Below are positions 1 to 9,736 of a stretch of DNA of 34,178 nucleotides, piece by piece. The notes beneath the pieces are model-generated. The model was not told where the DNA came from. It made no database searches and saw only the letters and a program-made list of their open reading frames with translations. Positions within the stretch are counted from its first letter, which is position 1. Every line of letters begins with the position of its first letter. Source of the DNA: Candidatus Altimarinota bacterium (lineage in GTDB: Bacteria; Patescibacteriota; Gracilibacteria; BD1-5; UBA6164); assembly GCA_027066455.1 (NCBI GenBank), contig JAMONT010000053.1, positions 1 to 34,178 of the forward strand, given 5' to 3'. Both the position numbers and the translations under genes were made by a program.

Positions 1-458
1 TATTGAAAAATGAAATTTTATCAAAATGAAAAATTGCTGTTTTTAGTGCAAATGTTTTTGAGCCTTTTGGCTATGTTGAAAAAAATTTATTAAAAGATTT
101 TAGTATTCCTTCTGTTATTTGGTGAATTGATGGTGATTGGATGGTAAATTATATCAAAAAAGATTTTGAATTTTATCCAACTGATCATTGTGGAATTTTA
201 AGAGTTAAAAATTGAGAAATTGAAGAAAAGTTTTTAGAATATTTTTTGAATAAAAAATGATTAGAAATAGGTTTTTCAAGAACTAAGAGAGCTTCAATAG
301 ATAGAATTGAATGAATTAAAATAGAATTACCAAATTTAGATATTCAAAAGGAAATAGTTAAAAAAGTAGAAGTTTTAGAAGAAAATATTAAAAAATTAAA
401 GCAGGAAAATAAAAATATTCCTGAAAAGAAAAAAGAAATTTTAGAAAAATATTTATAA
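1..458 (+). CDS. hsdS: Type I restriction-modification specificity subunit (HsdS), C-terminal part
   Basis: Cut by the left window edge; codons run from base 3 to the TAA at 456-458, leaving about 151 residues. HsdS recognises the DNA target and positions the HsdM and HsdR subunits of a type I restriction-modification enzyme. What is seen is the end of a target-recognition domain (FSRTKRASIDRIEGIKIELP), then the LPNLDIQKEIVKKVEVLEEN segment and a Lys/Glu-rich helix, which is the usual IPLPPLEEQKEIV-type conserved helix closing an S-subunit repeat. Several Gly residues are TGA. The methylase and nuclease genes would lie to the left. A lone or orphan S subunit cannot be excluded. Confidence 0.7.
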
Positions 459-467
459 AAATAATAA

Positions 468-986
468 ATGTCACAATCACTATTAAACAACTCAAATTTT
501 AAAAACAATAATAATTATATTTTTTGAAAAAGAGAAAAACAAAAAGTTTTTTTTCTTTTTAAATTTTATAAAAATAAAAAGTTTTTAAGAAATTTTGTAC
601 AAGCTAAAGCTTTTTTTTATTTTCTATCTGTTATTTCTTGAATATTTCCATACTCTATTTTTATTAGTTTTTTAATAAGAATAATAGAAAATAATGATTT
701 TTATTTTCAAGAAATACCAACTTATTTTATGTTATTTGCTTATATTTTTTATTTTTTAATTTCTTATTTTTTATATAAACTTTTCATAAAAAATAAATTA
801 TCTAAAAAAAATTGAACATATATTTTGAAAAAAGGTATTAAAAAAATAAATATAGATAAATATTTTGAACCAAAAAAAATAAACTATCCTTTAAAAAATA
901 GAGTTTTGAATTTGATAGAAAAACATTATATGATTTTAACTATTATTAATTTTGGAGATAAAAAATCTTTTATAAAAGAAAAATAA
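468..986 (+). CDS. Hypothetical membrane protein, 172 aa
   Basis: ATG at 468, nine bases after the hsdS stop, TAA at 984-986. Not recognised. The N-terminal 50 residues are basic and Asn-rich. Two hydrophobic stretches (about residues 48-70 and 83-105) are likely membrane helices separated by a short acidic turn. A basic C-terminal half of about 65 residues follows and would be cytoplasmic. Three Gly are TGA. The tight spacing suggests co-transcription with hsdS. There is no motif that would place it in the restriction system. Confidence 0.65.
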
Positions 987-1155
987 ACCCAAAAATACTT
1001 AATTTGAAATGTTAATTTAGTTTGTGAAGTTTATAATATTGAAATATAATATCTTATACTCCTTAAAGCTAATTTAGTGGTTGAAAAAGTTAATGATATA
1101 ATCAAGTTAAATACTCTAAAAATCTGTGTAAATAGAAATTTTTGCAAAATAATAT

Positions 1156-1190
1156 ATAGTAATTATAAGAATTTTTCTTATAATTACTAT
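1156..1190. terminator. Bidirectional intrinsic terminator
   Basis: A perfect 16-bp stem (1156-1171 with 1175-1190) with a TTT loop, followed by a T-rich tract on the plus strand. It sits between the plus-strand membrane-protein gene and the convergent CHAP hydrolase gene. The rest of 987-1242 is featureless AT-rich sequence. Confidence 0.75.
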
Positions 1191-1242
1191 TTTTATTTTA
1201 TTTATTTTTTTGAATTTATGTTAAATAACAATTTTTTTAAAA

Positions 1243-2400
1243 TTATGGAATATCAATATATCCAGTAATTGCTCTATGATTTAATTTTACAGTTCTATAA
1301 GTTATTCTCCATAAAGCTTGATAATTCATATCTGATACAACCATTGTTCTTGCTTTGAGATTCACGCTCATAACAATTCAAACATGTCAATATCTAGGAT
1401 TATAACCATAACCATTAAAAGCAACAATAAATCAAGGACGAGGTGTAACTGAATTTCTTCCCCAGTGAACTTTTCTTCATTTTGCAGCTGCATTTCTAAG
1501 CCATCTGTTTGCATTTCATCTCCAATTTACAGTTTTATATTGAGCAACATACCAAGTACAATTCCCTGGAGCTCCAGAAAAAGGTCTTCTTTTTACTAAT
1601 CTATAATAACCTCAAACAGGTTTTACATAATTAGCTTTTTTATATGCTGGCTTTTTTTTGTAAACTGATTTTTTCTTGACTTTTGGTTTTGGTTTTTTAT
1701 ATTCAGGTTTTTTATATTCAGGTTTTTTTATAACTTCTGGTTTTACATAGGTTTTAGCTCAAGGAATAATTATTTTTTGTCATACTTTTAAAGACATACT
1801 TTGTCCTGAACCAAAATTTTGTTTATTAATTTTTTCAGCACTTACATTATATTTTTTAGCTATATGAGATATAGTTTCTCATGATTTTACTGTATGTAAT
1901 ATTCAAGAAACTGGAAGAATTTTTAATTCCATTCAAGCTTTTAAGGTATTATTTTTTAATTTATTTAAAGAAATAATACTAGTAGTTGTAACTTGATATT
2001 TATTTGCAATACTTCAAATACTATCTCAATCTTCTACTTTATAATCAATAATTTCTGAAACTCAGCTAGTGTCTCTTTCATCTTCTAAAGGAGTATTTAT
2101 AGAAATATAATCATCTCAAGAACTAAACAATTCCAAATCTTCTTTTGAATCTGTTTCATAATCATAAGCTTCTAAAATAGAATCTTTATCAATATTTCAT
2201 CTATAAAATTCATATTTTGAATTTCAATTCAAAAATGATGCTATAGAAGGATATACTGGAAATAAAATAACTAAAAATAGAAAAATAATAGTAAAAATAG
2301 AATTAGTATGTAATGCAGATTTTTTTATTCAAAAACCTCTGTTTTCTTTTACTATTCTAGATTGTCTTTTAAATCTTGCTTTTAAGTTTATTTTTGTCAA
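1243..2400 (-). CDS. Membrane-anchored LysM + CHAP peptidoglycan hydrolase
   Basis: 385 residues. A TTG start at 2398-2400 is chosen because the frame is closed by a TAA just upstream and no ATG occurs before the membrane helix. Order: basic N-terminus, one membrane helix (about 31-52), two LysM domains (about 119-163 and 169-213; the second reads HTVKSGETISHIAKKYNV), a Lys/Pro linker with KPEYK repeats (about 216-262), then a CHAP domain to the end. CHAP enzymes are cysteine amidases or endopeptidases; the triad candidates are Cys281 (GNCTWYV), His339 (RYGHVGIV) and Asn359 (SDMNYQ). LysM binds glycan strands, so this is probably a wall-cleaving enzyme for division or remodelling acting outside the membrane. 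Many conserved Gly are TGA, while CHAP Trp positions are TGG. Confidence 0.88.
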
Positions 2401-2476
2401 AATTTTATTTTATAATATAAATGAGATTTAATTTTTTCTTTACAAAAAGATTAAAAATTTTTTCTAAGTTCGATAA

Positions 2477-2531
2477 AAAAAAAGTAGTATTTATGATAAT
2501 TTTAAAATTATCATAAATCTACTACTTTTTT
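2477..2531. terminator. Long hairpin terminator after rplU
   Basis: A stem of about 26 bp with a single two-base bulge, flanked by an A-run on the left and a T-run on the right. It closes the L21 transcript on the minus strand and separates it from the CHAP gene. The symmetrical A/T runs let it work in both directions. Confidence 0.75.
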
Positions 2532-2568
2532 AAAAAAAATCAAGTTTTTCAATTTTTTTTCCTTAAAT

Positions 2569-2880
2569 TTAGGCTATAGAAAGTATTTCTAATTTAGTAA
2601 CACTTGCCCTAAAACCTCTATTTTTCATATGTCTTTTTTTAGATTTCATTTTAAAAACTCTAACTTTTGTATCTAAAAGTTGTTCTGTAGCTTTTAATTC
2701 AACCTTAGAACCTGAAACTGTAGGAGTTCCAATTTTTGTATCTTTACCTTCTTCATCAGAAATAAGTAAAGCTTCTGTAGTAATAGTTTTTCATACTTCT
2801 ACATCTTGTTTTTTAACATCAATAATATCACCTTTTCTTACGATAAATTGATTTCCTCATAATTCAATTACTGCTATCAT
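2569..2880 (-). CDS. rplU: 50S ribosomal protein L21
   Basis: 103 residues, ATG at 2878-2880, TAA at 2569-2571; the normal length for bL21. The N-terminus MIAVIELGGNQF matches the family's (M)YAVIxxGGKQY opening, and the basic block KMKSKKRHMKNRGFR matches the conserved rRNA-binding loop (K...KRRK..RR..GHRQ). The first Gly of the GG pair is TGA. Only two of eight Gly codons are TGA, fitting a highly expressed gene in this genome. L27 (rpmA), its usual partner, is not adjacent; tRNA-Gln lies upstream on the same strand. Confidence 0.93.
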
Positions 2881-2981
2881 AATAATAACTTTTTAAATAA
2901 AAAATAAAAATTCAAAAATACAAAATTATATAAAATCCCAAATATTTTATATTCTTTATTTGTACTTTTTATTGTCTTAAA

Positions 2982-3056
2982 TGGTTGGGATGGTAGGATT
3001 CGAACCTACGCATAATGGAGTCAAAGTCCATTGCCTTACCACTTGGCGACATCCCA
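2982..3056 (-). tRNA. tRNA-Gln (anticodon TTG), CCA encoded
   Basis: The minus strand folds into a cloverleaf: acceptor TGGGATG pairs with CATCCCA, the D-arm is CGCCAAGTGGTAAGGC, and the anticodon stem-loop carries CTTTGAC with TTG at the anticodon position. The T-arm is GTAGG-TTCGAAT-CCTAC. The discriminator A and CCA end are encoded (2982-2985). About 72 nt plus CCA. Confidence 0.95.
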
Positions 3057-3110
3057 ATAATATTTTTTTTACTTTAAAGCCAAAATTTTTCTTCACTTTA
3101 AAGCTAAAAC

Positions 3111-3137
3111 ATTATATGAAAAATTAAAAAAAGTCAA
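3111..3137 (-). promoter_or_regulatory. Possible tRNA-Gln promoter
   Basis: On the minus strand a TTGACT (rc of 3132-3137) and a perfect TATAAT (rc of 3111-3116) are 15 nt apart, upstream of the tRNA. The spacer is shorter than ideal and the -35 overlaps a terminator hairpin, so confidence is modest. Confidence 0.4.
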
Positions 3138-3157
3138 AATTAAGTTTGACTTTTTTT
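3126..3157. terminator. Bidirectional intrinsic terminator
   Basis: A perfect 13-bp stem, A7-GTCAAA against TTTGAC-T7, with a six-base loop. It terminates the GGDEF-like gene on the minus strand and sits just upstream of tRNA-Gln. Confidence 0.8.
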
Positions 3158-3250
3158 ATAACTTATTCAAAAGCTTGTAAAAATTTAGTAAATTTTTAAA
3201 ATATTTTACAGAAATATTTTTATTTAAACTGAATTTTTCAATACTTTTTT

Positions 3251-5263
3251 TTAATTAAAATATCAATTTATTTTCAAATATTTCTCTGTTTTATCTAAAT
3301 TTTCAATAGTAAAATTAGTATAAATTTTACTATTAAAATTTACTTTTAATTTATAAATATCTTCTGTTAATTTAACTATTCTCTCACTATAACTTTTTTC
3401 AGAAAATCTTTTAACATTTTTAGTTATTTTTCTCAATTCTAAAATATATTTTTCAAAAACTAAATATTTTTCTATTTCTAAATTATATCTTTCTTTTTTA
3501 TTTAAATTTTCATTAAATAAATAACTAGATTTATCTCCAACAATAGACACAATTTTATTTCATATATCTTCTTTAAGTTTATCTAATTCCTCTAAATCAA
3601 TTTCATAAAAATTTATTGCTTCTTTATCTTTATTTTTTAAATTTTGTTCAAATCAAAATATATTTATAGTTTTTCTTTTTTCTTTTTTCAATTTTTCGAA
3701 TTCTTTATTTTTAGAAGAAATATCATCTAATTTATCATAATATTTAAAAACTTCATCTTGATTTATTCAATCTTTTACTTTAAAATAAGTTGACCTAGCT
3801 TTTATATTACTTTCTTCAAAAATATCTGTAATTATATTTTTAGAAAGTTGTTCTTCTTTTTCTTCTGGAATAAACATAAAAAGTTCATCTCAACCTAAAG
3901 AAATTTCTGCTCATAAATTTTTTAATTTTTCTACTATTTCAATAAGACTATTAGTCATATTTAATCAAGCTGAAAGTAATTTTTTTTCTTTTTCTTCTTT
4001 ACTTATTTTAGAATTTAAAATATCTTCAACTATTAATCTATTTTCCTTAATATTACTCATTCACATTCAAGCAATATCAATAAACATCAAAGTTCATTTT
4101 TGTCAATCTATTTTTTTAGCTAAAGCTTCTCTTGTCAAACTTCATTTATATGTTTTTTCTTTTAATTCTTTTATTTTTTCTGAAACTTCTTTTTGTTTTT
4201 CTTCTGATAATTCTGATTTTTCTTCTAATATTTTTTTATGTTCTCTTACTGTTTCATCAATTCCTTTATACTTTTCTTCTAATTTTTTAAAATCAATTTC
4301 TCAAACTGTAGTAATTATAATATCAAAAGCACTTATAACTTCTTTATAATTTTTAAATAATTCAGCCACATTTTCATTTCAAACAAAATTTCAATTTTTT
4401 ACTTTTTCTAAAACATCAAAAAAACTTTCAGGATTTTTAGAATATGAAAGTTCTGGATTTATAGCTTTTATTTCTTTTTCTATTTTTTTTATTTTTCTTG
4501 CTATAAATCTGGCTTTTTTAAGTAAACTATTTTCCTTGTTTTCTATTTTTTTTATTAAAACTTTATTATCTTTTATTACATCTAAAAAATTAGAAGATTT
4601 CAATGTAGAACTAAATTCTGTTTCATAAAAAAACAATATCTTTTTCTTAAAATCTTCATCCTTATTTTCTTTTATCTCCTCTTTAAAGCCTAATTCATCA
4701 ATGATTTTTTTTATTCTTTCTAAATCAGTTTTTTCTACATCTCAACTTTCTCATATTTCTTCAAAATATTCACCTACATATTTTTCAATATTATCTTTAG
4801 TAATTTTTTTTATATTTTTTTCTGAAAAAGTACTTTTGAAAAATAATTCAAAAATATCTATTTTTAAATATTGTAAACTTTTAATTTCATTATTTGTTAT
4901 ATATTCATAATTTAAAATTTTTTTTAAATTATGAATATAATCATCTAAATTTTCAGACTTTAATCAAAAAGTTATACCTTTATAAGGATTTTTTATAACT
5001 CTATTTTTATTATTATTTCCTTCTTTCTTTTTAAAAAAGTTTTTATAAATATTTTTTATAACTTCTATAGCTATATCAGCCTCTTGCTTAGAATATTTTC
5101 TATTTACTTCTTTTAAATTAGAAAACAAAATACTAGTAATAATATCTCACTTTTTAAATCTTAAAGTGTTCAGTAAAGGATAGTTTGCACTTATTATTTT
5201 TATATCCTTATCAAAATTTTCTGGACTTTTCTCACTAGATTCTATAAATTTTATTTTATCCAT
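3251..5263 (-). CDS. Large coiled-coil protein with a degenerate GGDEF-like palm motif
   Basis: 670 residues, ATG at 5261-5263, TAA at 3251-3253. The first about 380 residues are charged and predicted helical or coiled coil (blocks such as KKIEKEIKAIN and EKQKEVSEKIKELKEK). From about residue 390 a segment reads TLMFIDIAGMGMSN, and about 60 residues later comes ISLGGDELFMFIPEE. This pairing (acidic residue on beta-1, GGDE on a beta-hairpin) is the signature layout of GGDEF/cyclase-like palm domains. The intervening N...GH..GD signature of active diguanylate cyclases is not visible (LLSAGLNMTNSLIEI instead). A helical C-terminal 170 residues follow. No signal peptide or membrane helix is seen, so it is probably cytosolic. 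It could be a degenerate cyclase, a nucleotide-binding palm or a structural protein; function unknown. Confidence 0.6.
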
Positions 5264-5512
5264 AAAATTGTTATTATTTTTTAATATTTTTTATATACTA
5301 TACTATTTTAAAAAAAAAAGCAAAATTTATTTTTTACTTACTATGAATTTCTTTAAAAAATAACTTGAAATTTTTATTTTCTTTGTATGATTACAGTATG
5401 AAAATTTTATATTCCAAAACAATACTAAATTAATTTGAGTAATTATTTTAAAATATTAAACCTAAAATTAAAATAATTAGAATTAAAATATAATAAAAAT
5501 TAATTAAAAAAA

Positions 5513-6739
5513 ATGACAAAAATAATAAAATCTGAAAGAGAATTAGAAAGTTTGCAAAAAAATTTGGAATATACTAATAAAAATTTAAAAGTTTTTATTG
5601 CTGATATTTTGCCTCAAAAATGTTGCACAAGAGAAAATATGGAAGATAGAATGCTTGAAATGGAAAGTTTGGTGAAAACTTTTGGTTGAGTCGTAATTCT
5701 TGAACATGTACAAAAAAGATCATTGCCTGATTATAATACTTATATTGGAGAATGAAAATTGGATGAAATGATTAAAGAAATGGAAAATTTAGGAGCTAAC
5801 TTACTTATTTTTTGAAATATTTTAAAATCTCATCAAATCTATAAAGTTAATGAAAAATTGAAAAAAATATGAGCAAAAGCTTGGGATAGAGTAGATTTAA
5901 TTTTAAAAATTTTTGAGAAAAATGCTAAAACTAAAGAATCAAAATTGCAAATAGAATTAGCATCAATAAAACATATGTGACCAAGAATTTTTGGTATGTG
6001 AATGGAATTATCTAAACAATGAGCCTGAACTTGAACAAGATGAAAATGAGAAACAAATACTGAAATAATGAAAAGGCATTTGAGAAAAAAGCAGGAAAAT
6101 ATAAAATCTCAGCTAGAAAATTTTAAAAAAGTGAGAAAGTTACATAGGGAAAGTAGACAAAAAAAATGATTAAAAACAGTATGAATAGTTGGTTACACAA
6201 ATGCTTGAAAATCAACTCTTACAAATATTTTAACAAAAAAATGAGTTTTAGTAGAAGATAAACTTTTTGCAACTTTATGAACAAGTGTTTGAAAAATGTT
6301 TATTTCATCAGAAGAATTGTCTGAAAAATTTAGAAAAAAATTTAGAATTTCAGAATATAGGTGACTTGAAATTTTGGTAAATGATACAATTTGATTTATT
6401 AGGGATTTACCTCCAGAGCTAATTAAGGCCTTTGCTTCAACTTTGGAAGATTCTATAGAATCAGATATTTTAGTGCATGTAATTGATTCTTCTGACCCAA
6501 AAATAGAGGAAAAAATAGAAGTTGTAGAAAATATTTTAGAAAAAATTTGAGCAAACAAGAAAAGAATTTATGTTTTTAATAAGATAGATTCCCTATCTTC
6601 TGGAGAGGGGGATTTAGAGATTGAAAACTTTATAGAAGATTTAAAAGAAAAATATTCTTCACTAAATCCTATTTTTATTTCAGCTTGAAAAAAATTAAAT
6701 ATAGAAGAATTAAAACAAAGAATTTTGGAAGAGTTATAA
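5513..6739 (+). CDS. hflX: GTPase HflX
   Basis: 408 residues, ATG at 5513, TAA at 6737-6739; typical length. HflX binds ribosomes and 50S subunits and rescues or splits stalled ribosomes under stress. Seen: the N-terminal HflX domain (LPDYNTYIGEGKLDEM), the Gly-rich linker GAGTGTRGKGET before a coiled coil, then a G domain. The G domain has G1 GYTNAGKST (about 231-239), G3 DTIGFIRDLP (about 291-300) and G4 NKID (about 356). I count 21 of its 28 Gly codons as TGA, including the G1 loop Gly preceding Lys; this gene alone demonstrates the UGA=Gly reading. A short gap leads to a lipoprotein gene. Confidence 0.95.
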
Positions 6740-6810
6740 AAATTTCTTGACTTTTTCCAAAAAAAGAGTAAAAATTAGATAATAAAAATTTATTATTTAA
6801 TTTTTTTATT

Positions 6811-7296
6811 ATGAGAAACTCAACAACAATATCAACTAAAAATATTTTAGATACTATTAACTCAACAAAAGAAATTTGAAAAAATTTTTTAGCTAGTTTG
6901 GCTTTGTCTACAAAATTATTGACAGCAACAGTAGCAACTTCTGTAATTTGAGTTACAACAACTTGATGTTGAACAGTTGAAACAGTAAATAAAGATTATT
7001 TTAGATTAAAACCTTGAGAAATAAATATATATAATACTACTTTAGAACCTTGAACATATGAAATAGAAGTTTCTACAAATAATGAATATTGAGATGCAGC
7101 TATGGAAATATCTGTATGAAATAGTTATTATGAAATAGAAAATTATTATATTAATAATTGATTTAATTGAAAAACAGAAACTTTTAGATTAACTATAAAT
7201 AAAACTACAAAAATAAAAATTTGAGTTAAGAATGTTTGAAATGATAATTCTTGATTTTATCTAAGAATTAATAAAGAAAATACTTCAAAATATTAA
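6811..7296 (+). CDS. Small secreted lipoprotein-like protein, 161 aa
   Basis: ATG at 6811, TAA at 7294-7296. The N-terminus has a long hydrophilic part, then a hydrophobic segment (about 29-50) ending in VTTTGCGT, which resembles a lipobox Cys (about residue 53). The rest (about 55-161) is Tyr/Asn/Thr-rich with alternating polar-hydrophobic pattern, likely a beta-sandwich: EPGTYEIEVSTNNEYGDAAM resembles the carbohydrate-binding or PPC-type pre-peptidase fold. Probably an outer-face membrane-anchored protein; no enzyme motif. The last codons lie inside a terminator hairpin, and the stop codon is in its apex. Confidence 0.65.
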
Positions 7297-7319
7297 TATT
7301 TTGAAGTATTTTCTTTATT
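7270..7319. terminator. 50-bp perfect palindrome acting as bidirectional terminator
   Basis: A perfect 25-bp inverted repeat centred between 7294 and 7295. It lies between convergent genes (lipoprotein plus, CtpA minus) and encodes the last eight sense codons and the stop of the lipoprotein gene. Confidence 0.75.
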
Positions 7320-7346
7320 GTATTAGAATTTATTTTTATTAATGAA

Positions 7347-8705
7347 TTATTCTTTCTCTTTTTTCACTGGATTTTCTTCTAAATATTCATCTATGGTATT
7401 TTGAATAAATCAATTTTTTATAAATTTTTTCAAAACAACTTTTGCAACTTCTAATTGTCTATCATAAAATTCAAAATCAATTTCTTTCATATTTTTATCA
7501 CATTTTCATAATTTTTTACATTCCTCAAAATCATAATCTTGTTTTTCAAAATCAATTTCAATGTCTGGTTTAATTCCCTTTTCATCAATATTTATTCATT
7601 TTGAAGTATACCACTTTGCTATAGTTAATTTCAAAGTTGCTCCATCTGAAAAAGCTGGAAACTGCTCTTGAACTGAACCTTTTCAATAAGATTTTTTTCA
7701 AATAATAATTCATTTATTATATTCTTTTAATCAAAGAGCTGTTATTTCTGAAGCTGATGCTGAACTTTCATTTATTAAAACTACTATTTTAAATTTTTCT
7801 TTTTTTATTTGCTTATCAGAAAAATATTTTTCCTCATCATTATTATCTCTGTATTTTATAGAAACAATTAATTTTTTTTCTTCTATAAAATGTGAAAGAA
7901 TTTCTACAGCTGAAGTTAAATATCAACCTCAATTATCTCTTAAATCCAAAATTAATCATTTTATATTTTCTTTTTTTATTTTTTCTAATTCTTTTGCAAA
8001 ATCTTTTGCAGTAGTTACTCAAAAAGAATTTATTGCAATATATCAAATATCTCAAAAAATTTCTGATTCAACTGAAGGAATTTCAACTTTTTCTCTAATT
8101 ACCTCTTTTGTTATAAAATCTTTTTCTCCAGACCTTAAAATAATTAACTCAACTTTTGTTCAAGCAGGTCATTTAATAAGCTCAACAGCATCAGCTAAAT
8201 CTAAATCTATAAGTTCTTCTCCTCAAGCTTTTATAATTATATCTTTTGCTCTTAATCAATTTTTTTGTGCTGGAGCTCATTTTAGAACTTGTTCTATTTC
8301 TACTCAAAGTTCATTTTTTCTAACAACAGCTCCAATTCATTGAAATTCTCAACCTAAAACTTCTCAAAATCTTTTTGTTTCTTTTGGTGTCATAAAAAGA
8401 CTATGTTTATCTTTTGTAGCTTCAACTAATCATTTTATAGTTCAATAAACTAATTCTTGCTTTTCTAATTTATCAATATCATAATAATTTTTTTCTATAA
8501 GATTATAAACATTCCAAAATTCTTCTAAATCTAAATCTTTTTTACTTTTGTTAAAAACTTCTTTAATATTTTGTGTATTGCTATTTTTTAATAAGTTTTT
8601 AACAAGTGTTTCCTTTACTTCATCAGAAAAAACAACTCATATTAGAAAACTTGTTAAAAATAGTAAACTTATTAACAATATTTTAATTATTTTATTTTTT
8701 TGCAT
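7347..8705 (-). CDS. ctpA: S41 carboxyl-terminal processing peptidase (CtpA/Prc family)
   Basis: 452 residues, ATG at 8703-8705, TAA at 7347-7349. An N-terminal membrane anchor or signal (about 5-25) is followed by a helical region, a PDZ domain (about 105-190; EFQGIGAVVRKN, then a LRAKDIIIKAGGEELID core) and the S41 catalytic domain. Signature pieces: LILDLRDNGGGYL, NESSASASEIT carrying the catalytic Ser (about 314), and GKGSVQEQFPA carrying the catalytic Lys (about 340). It would cleave C-terminal tails of envelope proteins outside the membrane. The Gly of DNGGGYL and of GKGSVQ are partly TGA. Convergent with the lipoprotein gene. Confidence 0.92.
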
Positions 8706-9059
8706 ATTTTATTTTTTAAGAACTTTTTAACAAACTATTTTTATATCATTTAAAAAAATATAAGTCAAGCAAATTTTAAATTATATGTTTAAAAAATGTT
8801 AAAACTTTTATTTTTTAGCTTATTTAATATAAATATTTTTTCTTTTTTTACAAAAGTTTTTTTTTCTTTTTTTTTTAGTTAGCTTATTTTGGTAAAAATA
8901 TTTTTTAACAATTTTTATTAATACTATTACTATATAAATAAATTTATATAAATATATAACTATAGATAAAAAAGTTAATAAATAAAAAATAATAAAAAAT
9001 TTGTTTTTTATTATAAAATATGATAAACTTTATTTAAGATAAAATTTAATTATGAAAAT
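8706..9059. other. AT-rich divergent intergenic region
   Basis: About 354 bases between the divergent ctpA (minus) and the 9060 gene (plus), rich in T-runs and A-runs. It must hold promoters for both directions, but I see no convincing -35/-10 pair, no hairpin and no open frame. Confidence 0.4.
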
Positions 9060-9365
9060 ATGATAAAAAAATATTTAAGCAAACAAAAAAATTTGGATAA
9101 AAAAATAAAAATTTTATCAGGTATTATTAAGTCTTTAAAAATTTCTAATACAGATAAAGAACTTTATTTAAAATCTTTAGATGTTTTAGATGAAGATTCT
9201 TTTAATACTTTATATAATTCTTTTATGAACTTTATAGAAGAATTGGAAAATGAAGATTCAAAAAAAATAGTTGATTCTAATTTTTCTGAATTTAATCTGC
9301 AAAATATTAAGGCAGAAAAAAAACAAAATTCTAATTCTTTTTCTTTGCTTTTAAAAAATATTTAG
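9060..9365 (+). CDS. Small hypothetical protein, 101 aa
   Basis: ATG at 9060; an ATG seven bases upstream is closed by a TAA after two codons. Unrecognised: Lys/Asn/Ser-rich, no Gly at all, helical, with a Leu-rich centre (DTDKELYLKSLDVLDED-like pattern) and a polar C-terminus ending LLLKNI. It has no membrane helix. It begins a co-directional run of seven genes (9060-14699). Confidence 0.55.
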   Translation: MIKKYLSKQKNLDKKIKILSGIIKSLKISNTDKELYLKSLDVLDEDSFNTLYNSFMNFIEELENEDSKKIVDSNFSEFNLQNIKAEKKQNSNSFSLLLKNI

Positions 9366-9412
9366 TAAAAAATATTAATATATATAAAAAAATTATTTAA
9401 TAAAAAAAAATT

Positions 9413-9706
9413 ATGGAAATAGAAAATATAAATACTTGATTTTTAGAAAAATCAGATTCTAAAGTTGATAATGAATTTGAAAGCTTTTTATGGAAAAGAG
9501 CTAAAAATATTTCTAAAAAATCTACAAAAATAACTGATAAAAATTCTTTAGTTTATAAAAAAAACTTAATAGTTAATGAAACTGTTAAAAGTATTTCTGA
9601 TGAAATAGAAGAATATATGGTAGATTATTTGAAATTGATGGAATTTTCTAAAGATCATTCTAAAGAAATTTCTAGTTTTTTTGCCAAAAATTTAAAAACA
9701 GTTTAA
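9413..9706 (+). CDS. Small hypothetical protein, 97 aa
   Basis: ATG at 9413, 47 bases after the previous stop; TAA at 9704-9706. Unrecognised. Acidic N-terminus (MEIENINTGFLEKSD, the Gly being TGA), basic middle (KRAKNISKKSTK) and a helical C-terminus with EEYMVDYLKLMEF. Probably cytosolic. Like its upstream neighbour it may be a partner of the membrane protein that follows 30 bases later. Confidence 0.6.
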
Positions 9707-9736
9707 GGAAAATAAAAATAATACTTAAAATTGATT

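Noticed and set aside
1077-1268. Plus-strand frame of 63 codons
   Set aside because: Crosses the bidirectional terminator hairpin and overlaps the end of the CHAP gene; very AT-rich with no support.
6193-6558. Minus-strand frame of 121 codons
   Set aside because: Lies fully opposite the HflX G domain, which is unambiguous.
6747-6780. Promoter TTGACT before the lipoprotein gene
   Set aside because: No -10 hexamer at an acceptable spacing.
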